DNA of 64,000 nt. Source: Neurospora crassa OR74A (taxonomy: Eukaryota > Ascomycota > Sordariomycetes > Sordariales > Sordariaceae). The stretch covers positions 992,001 to 1,056,000 of the forward strand of contig NC_026505.1 in the NCBI RefSeq assembly GCF_000182925.2, written 5' to 3'. Position numbers and translations under genes: made by a program. Below are positions 59,433 through 64,000 of this stretch, piece after piece (the stretch's first letter is position 1; every line of letters begins with the position of its first letter). A model generated the notes under the pieces. The model had not been told where the DNA came from. It was given only the letters and a program-made list of their open reading frames with translations, and made no database searches.

Positions 59433-59859
59433 TAGGGGTATATAGGGGGTCATTTACAATACCCTTACCGTGGAATACCGGTATCGAGGTTTATTACCAT
59501 CAGATTACCATCCGCTAACGGTAAGTTGCATTTTACCGTTGGTTAACAAGTTACCGTTACTTGACAATTTACTGTAGGGCGCTATGCTGCGCTAAGTTGT
59601 TAAAAAGGCTCAAAAGGCAATTACAATTATAGGCTCTTACCCGTTTCAATTAGTATATACGGGTTGGGTTTCATAAGTCGCAAATATTAAAGGCAATTGC
59701 AACTTTGGTCTTACTAATTGAATATTGCCAAGTCAGTACGTATAGGCTACGTTAATGCCTAATAGAATCAACGCGCACGGGCCATTAACAACATTACTAA
59801 TATTACCAACATTAAGAATAAAATAGTATAATAAAGAATAATATAGGTCTACTTATTTA
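59433..59859. other. unmutated sequence with TTACCGT-like repeats, possible transposon end
   Basis: CpA/TpG suddenly become normal at 59433. Between 59464 and 59576 there are six or seven copies of TTACCRT in both orientations. It follows a TA and starts CTTAGCTAGGGGTATATAGG. Clustered short repeats behind an abrupt boundary inside a LINE suggest the end of a DNA transposon. The other end would be beyond 64000. Confidence 0.5.
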
Positions 59860-60110
59860 TATAATTATTAGGTATATATCTAAATATATATTTAAAAGTA
59901 TTGCTAATTACTATAATACTAATTATATACCTAAATATATATTTAAAAGCGTTGTTAATTGTAATACTAGATACTATAATACTATTAAATATTACTACAT
60001 CGCTAATTACTATAATACTAATTGTACTGCTAATTGCACTACTAAATACTATAATACTAAATACGTTGTTAATATTAATCGGAGACAAAGAAATAAATAA
60101 CTCTAATAAT
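59860..60110. repeat. AT-rich degenerate tandem repeats
   Basis: CTAAATATATATTTAAAAG recurs at 59880 and 59931 (period 51). CTATAATACTAA recurs at about 59911, 60008 and 60049. Open frames across it on both strands are low-complexity. Confidence 0.65.
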
Positions 60111-60199
60111 ACTAAATAAATAAAAATTAAATATTAAATAACTTAAAGGTACAAGGACTTTATACCGACGTTCAATATCTCCGATTCAAATATTAAAGA

Positions 60200-63050
60200 A
60201 GCAATAAGTATACTCTCAAACTCTATTATAATAAGGGGTATACGAATACGCTAGGGAATAAGTAGAATAATCTCAACAATTCTTAAAAATAGTTAGCCAC
60301 CGCAACTACTACAACCACTGGGAGGACTATAGCTACTATAACTACTATAGCTACTAGGAGGACCAATAGGAGGAAGACCACTACGACTACTATAACCGCT
60401 ATAATTACCCGGAGGGCTAGGAGGATTACGGGGAGGAAGAGGGTTATTAGGCGGCGGTGGTTATTTATAATATTTATCTCGAAGGTCGGGGGGTGCTACA
60501 AATTCGCTAGGGACATTACAATAGCCACTAACTCGGCGCTAGCGATTGAACTCGGATTGGGTTAGTATATCTTCGCGGGCCTTATAGTCATCTTAACTCT
60601 AGCCCCCTCTACCTATACCTTAGTAGTCTAATTAATAACCACCTTTAACACCACTATATTAACTAAATTAACTATATTGACCGTATTAACCGTACTAACC
60701 GCTATATTGAGGGCCACCATATACAGAACCACTATATTAACTATATTGACTATATTAACCATATTAACCGCTATACTAATAACCGCTATACTAATGACCG
60801 CTATACTAATAACCACTATACTAAGGACCACTATATTTAGGACTACTATATTTAGGACCACCATATTAACTATATGGACTATATTAACCACCATACTAAT
60901 AACCACCATACTAGAGACCACCATACTAACTACCATATCCTATATTGCTAATATCGTAGCTACTACTATATCTACCGCCGGAATCATATCTACCTTGAGG
61001 TCTAGTACTATAGCTATGTCTATTTTAGTTATAGCTATAGTAATTAACGTAGCCACCTTCGTAACTATAACCAATCCTATCCTTATAGTATTTATAACTA
61101 CTACCTCTATCGTTATAGCTTCTATTATTTAAATAATTTAGATTAAATATATTATACTCCTCTACGGGTATAAAACGCTATTTACTAGCTATAGGGTAGT
61201 TATTGGTCCTTCGTAGAAGAGGCAATTTATTGTTAATAAGAATATTTTTAAAGTAATCTAAATTAAGCACTTTAGTTAGTTGGATAACTCTAGGCACGAA
61301 TTCTAGAGGTATATTAATAAACTGATTTCGTTCAACGCCTTTATACTTTAGAGAGAAAGGTAAATTCTTATACTTTTTATGTATTACTCGGCGAAGGTTC
61401 TTATTAGTAACCTAGGCTTTACTAGGCTAACGGTTTATATTCATAACCCGTTTAGATTTAATCACTTTGAGCTATAGTACTCCTATATCCTAAAGTTCGA
61501 TTTCGATATAAAATTAAGTAAGCGATTCTTCTTTATTACTACCGAACGTAGCCTCGTAATTAATATATTTAGTAATATAGGAATAGACCTAATCGAAGGT
61601 ACGCTTATTAATCCAACCCGAAATAAACTATTTGAAGGTAGCCTTATATTATAGATTTGCGGTATTTAAATTGTAATTAAGAATATATAGGTTGTCCGAA
61701 ATAATATTATTGAAAAATAACCGCATAGTAATAATAAAGTAGTGAAACTTTAAGGTATAATAAATATCTAAGGTATACTAACAAAGGTTTTTGAACCTAC
61801 TTTTTCGAGGGTCGATCTAGAAATTGTAAGCCCGTTTGATAATAGAGCTAGCGAACTAATTGTAATAGAATAAAAATAATAACTATCGGACCTCCTTATT
61901 AATTTCGTTAATAATAGCTAGATCGTCCTTCGGTATAGTAATACTTCGAGGAATATTAGTATATAAAGGAGTTAATAGGAAATTAGGGTTAGGGATATAA
62001 TAGTAATCGTTAGTAATAGGGTTATATTATAAATAGGAAGGTACGCCAATCTCTCGAAAATTCTAAAGACTAATATAAATTAGCTTATAGAAATACTCTA
62101 AGTATATATCCTCTAAACGATTAGTGCTATTATACTTTCGGCGATTCCTAGTACTTAAACTACTACTACTACTACAGCTATAACTACTACGAATAAGTAT
62201 CTCTAGCTATCGACTACTATAGCTACTACTACGGCTACTACTACTACTACGACCAAATAGACTAGGAGTATTCAAATCGCTAAATTCCTCGTTATTAAAA
62301 TTATTGAAGCCTTAACTAGAAGGACCAAACTCTTTGTTATTGAAGGCACTAGATCTACTAGAAATACTAAAATTAGAAATATTAATACTAGAAGGACTAA
62401 TAATACTAAAAGGACTACTAGAAGGACTACTAGAAGGATTAATATCGCTAAGGTCGTTATTATTATCTTTATTACCTATAGGGATTAGAAATATCCTTTT
62501 AATACTTATTGCTAAATACCCAGTATCTTAGCTTATAGTAGTTATAGTAGGCGGCTTTTAAATACTAGGTTTAAGTATAGGTTTAATAAAGAATAATAGT
62601 AAAAGCGGTACCTTCCTATTCCTATTAGTTTATAGTGTACGTATTCTTTTAATTAGGCGCTCTTCTACTTTTTGTTCCTTATTTAAATTAAAAAACTTAT
62701 CTAAATTAAACAACTCGTCGGACTCATTAGTAAGATTAATTAATTTAACCTTTTCCTATTCAAATTGCTTACCCTTATTCTATATAAAGGTAACCTTTCT
62801 TCGTTCAGCCTCTTTACACTACCTCTTTTATTTCGCCTTATTTTTAACCTCTTCGAGTAATTTATTAATATAATTTTCTTCGTCTAATCGAACTTTCTCT
62901 TCTTTAATTTAACGATATTATTCGGTTTAGTAATATTATTCGGCTTTATTAGCTAAATAATTATATTTAATATTTTAACGAACCTATACCTCCTATTAAT
63001 GAATTTACTTATTAATCTTTTTAATAGAAATAAAACGTTACGTACTAAAA
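60200..63050 (-). pseudogene. unrecognised long gene with Tyr/Gln/Gly-rich tail
   Basis: The minus strand is readable over about 950 codons with stops almost only at CAA/CAG positions. From the N-terminus: Glu/Lys/Arg-rich helix-like region (62750-63000), Ser-rich linker with SPSSSPSSSPF (62390-62440) and SSSSRSSYSSR (about 62200-62260), a globular-looking middle (61250-62130) with GVPSY, NPITNDYYYIPNPNFLLTPLY and FKQFISGWINKRTF, then a tail (60640-61130) with GGRYSSSYD and repeated YGGxQ/YSGxQ pentapeptides, then a Pro/Gly/Ser-rich end (60300-60470). Tyr/Gln/Gly-rich tails are known from RNA-binding, phase-separating proteins. I do not recognise the family. Its position behind a possible transposon end suggests it is transposon cargo. 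Confidence 0.55.
60645..60935 (-). repeat. 15-bp minisatellite encoding YSGYQ/YGGPQ
   Basis: Plus-strand units are of the type ACCGCTATACTAATG, reading (minus) Tyr-Ser/Gly-Gly-x-Gln with Gln now TAG. About fifteen units, some shortened to Q-Y-S or Q-Y-G triplets. Confidence 0.85.
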
Positions 63051-63235
63051 TCGCTTCCGGAAATTATACTTCAATTATTATATAATTAATTTTAATTTTA
63101 TAATAATAATAATGACGAAGGTTACTTCCGTTTCCAAGGGGGTACAATTTTCTTTTTACTTTATTACTACAGGGTTGGCTAATTTTATTAACTTTATTAG
63201 GCTTGCTAATCCTATTAATCTTATTAGCTACAAAG
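63051..63235. other. AT-rich stretch upstream of the unrecognised gene
   Basis: No motif recognised. It would hold the promoter of the minus-strand gene if that gene starts near 63050. Confidence 0.35.
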
Positions 63236-63545
63236 GGAAAATAGCTGTGGGGGAAGAAATTAGCCTTAATTACAATTAGGAGATAGAGGGGGAAATTAGC
63301 TACAACTACAACTAAAAGGTTATTACTAAAGATACTCTAGGGGAAATTAACTACGACTAAGATTAACGGATAGAAGGGGAAATTAACTACAATTAAGAGG
63401 TTATTATTAGGGATACTAGGGGGGAAATTAACTTTAATTATAATTAAGGGGTAGAGGGGGGAACTAGCCTTACCCAAAAGGAGGGGGAAATTAGCTACAA
63501 TTAAGAGGTTATTGTTAAGGATATTGGGGGGGGAATAACTAGTAG
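63236..63545. repeat. minisatellite with GGGGAAATTAGCTACAATTA core
   Basis: The core phrase GGGGAAATTARCTACRAYTA occurs about seven times, alternately followed by AGAGGTTATTRTTARGGATA or by a shorter GGGTAGAAG-type spacer. Steps therefore alternate between about 37 and 50 bp. Confidence 0.75.
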
Positions 63546-64000
63546 CTTAGTAATTAAATTTAGTATTTCTATAGGTTACTATTACTCAGTATATTGCTAC
63601 TATTAAATAAGAAGCTTAATAGGTCTTATAAAAAGTCTAGGCGAGGTACGGTATTTTAAATTGAATATTATTAATTTTATTATTTATAATATTATTTATA
63701 ACGGTTATATAATATTATATTAGGGATAGGAATAGGTTAATAGGGTACTAATTAACAGGCTACCGCTTAGGAATCCTTAATTAAGGGATTAATTAAATTT
63801 ATAGTAATCAATTCGGTGTAGACCCCGGCCTATTTTAACTTTCTTTTAACTATAATTTAAGGGCTTAATCCAATTGGTAAATTAATATTATATTAACCCT
63901 ATTAAATAGTTAGTATATATTATATATTAAATACTCTATATGTATAAAATATTAACTTATTTAAACCTATACTTTAAAAGCCTATTTATAGGTACCGGCA
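63546..64000. other. AT-rich end of window without recognisable feature
   Basis: I see only short palindromic phrases such as CTTAATTAAG near 63777. No gene or known repeat is identified. Confidence 0.4.

Noticed and set aside
60677-61132. 151-residue plus-strand Thr/Ile-rich frame, and the 102-residue minus-strand Val/Ile frame at 60628-60936
   Set aside because: Both are off-frame readings of the 15-bp minisatellite; the meaningful frame is the minus-strand Tyr/Gln/Gly one, where stops replace Gln.

Overview
The window looks like a transposon-packed, AT-rich heterochromatic block from a filamentous ascomycete (Pezizomycotina) that carries out repeat-induced point mutation (RIP). I find no intact host gene. 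The sequence is very rich in TpA, and CpA/TpG is scarce except in a few islands. Nearly every recognisable protein is a transposon protein. Their damage is typical of RIP: Gln codons CAA/CAG read as TAA/TAG, catalytic Asp reads as Asn, and His or Cys reads as Tyr.

Left nest (1-27175, coding mostly on the minus strand). A full-length LINE (family A) occupies 1-5965 plus 26270-27175; its 3' end lies just outside the window. A chromodomain-bearing Ty3/Gypsy element (5966-26264, two 340-bp LTRs, TSD CTAAG) splits it inside ORF1. Three later insertions split the Gypsy: a complete second LINE-A (about 10151-17081), a 5'-truncated LINE of a second family, B (17628-21050), and an unmutated 834-bp SINE-like element (24624-25457) with a tRNA-like head and a LINE-type 3' tail. 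For each insertion the target-site duplication can be read, and for LINE-A and LINE-B the Gypsy reading frame resumes when one copy of the duplication is removed.

Middle nest (27176-about 45000). A Helitron-type Rep-helicase gene on the minus strand is cut in its Pif1 helicase domain, just after the P-loop, by a 12.3-kb TIR element (28799-41089, TSD TA). That element carries a Plavaka/CACTA-like transposase (minus), a long unrecognised coiled-coil and pentapeptide-repeat gene (plus), and a 563-bp MITE with an 8-bp TSD.

Right part (about 45000-64000). An unassigned stretch is followed by a less mutated Ty1/Copia gag-pol (minus, truncated after RT, with a partial MITE in gag). Next comes a third LINE family, C (plus, 51060-54722), cut by a plus-strand LINE-A 5' end, which abuts a minus-strand LINE-A copy. 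That copy stops at 59432, where an unmutated sequence with repeated TTACCGT-like motifs begins. It leads into a long unrecognised minus-strand gene with a Tyr/Gln/Gly-rich tail and runs off the window.

Functionally these are competing mobile elements, not a cellular pathway. The main links are the shared 3'-terminal module of LINE-A, LINE-B and the SINE, and the nesting order, which gives a relative insertion chronology. All family names rest on motif recognition by eye; no database search was possible.
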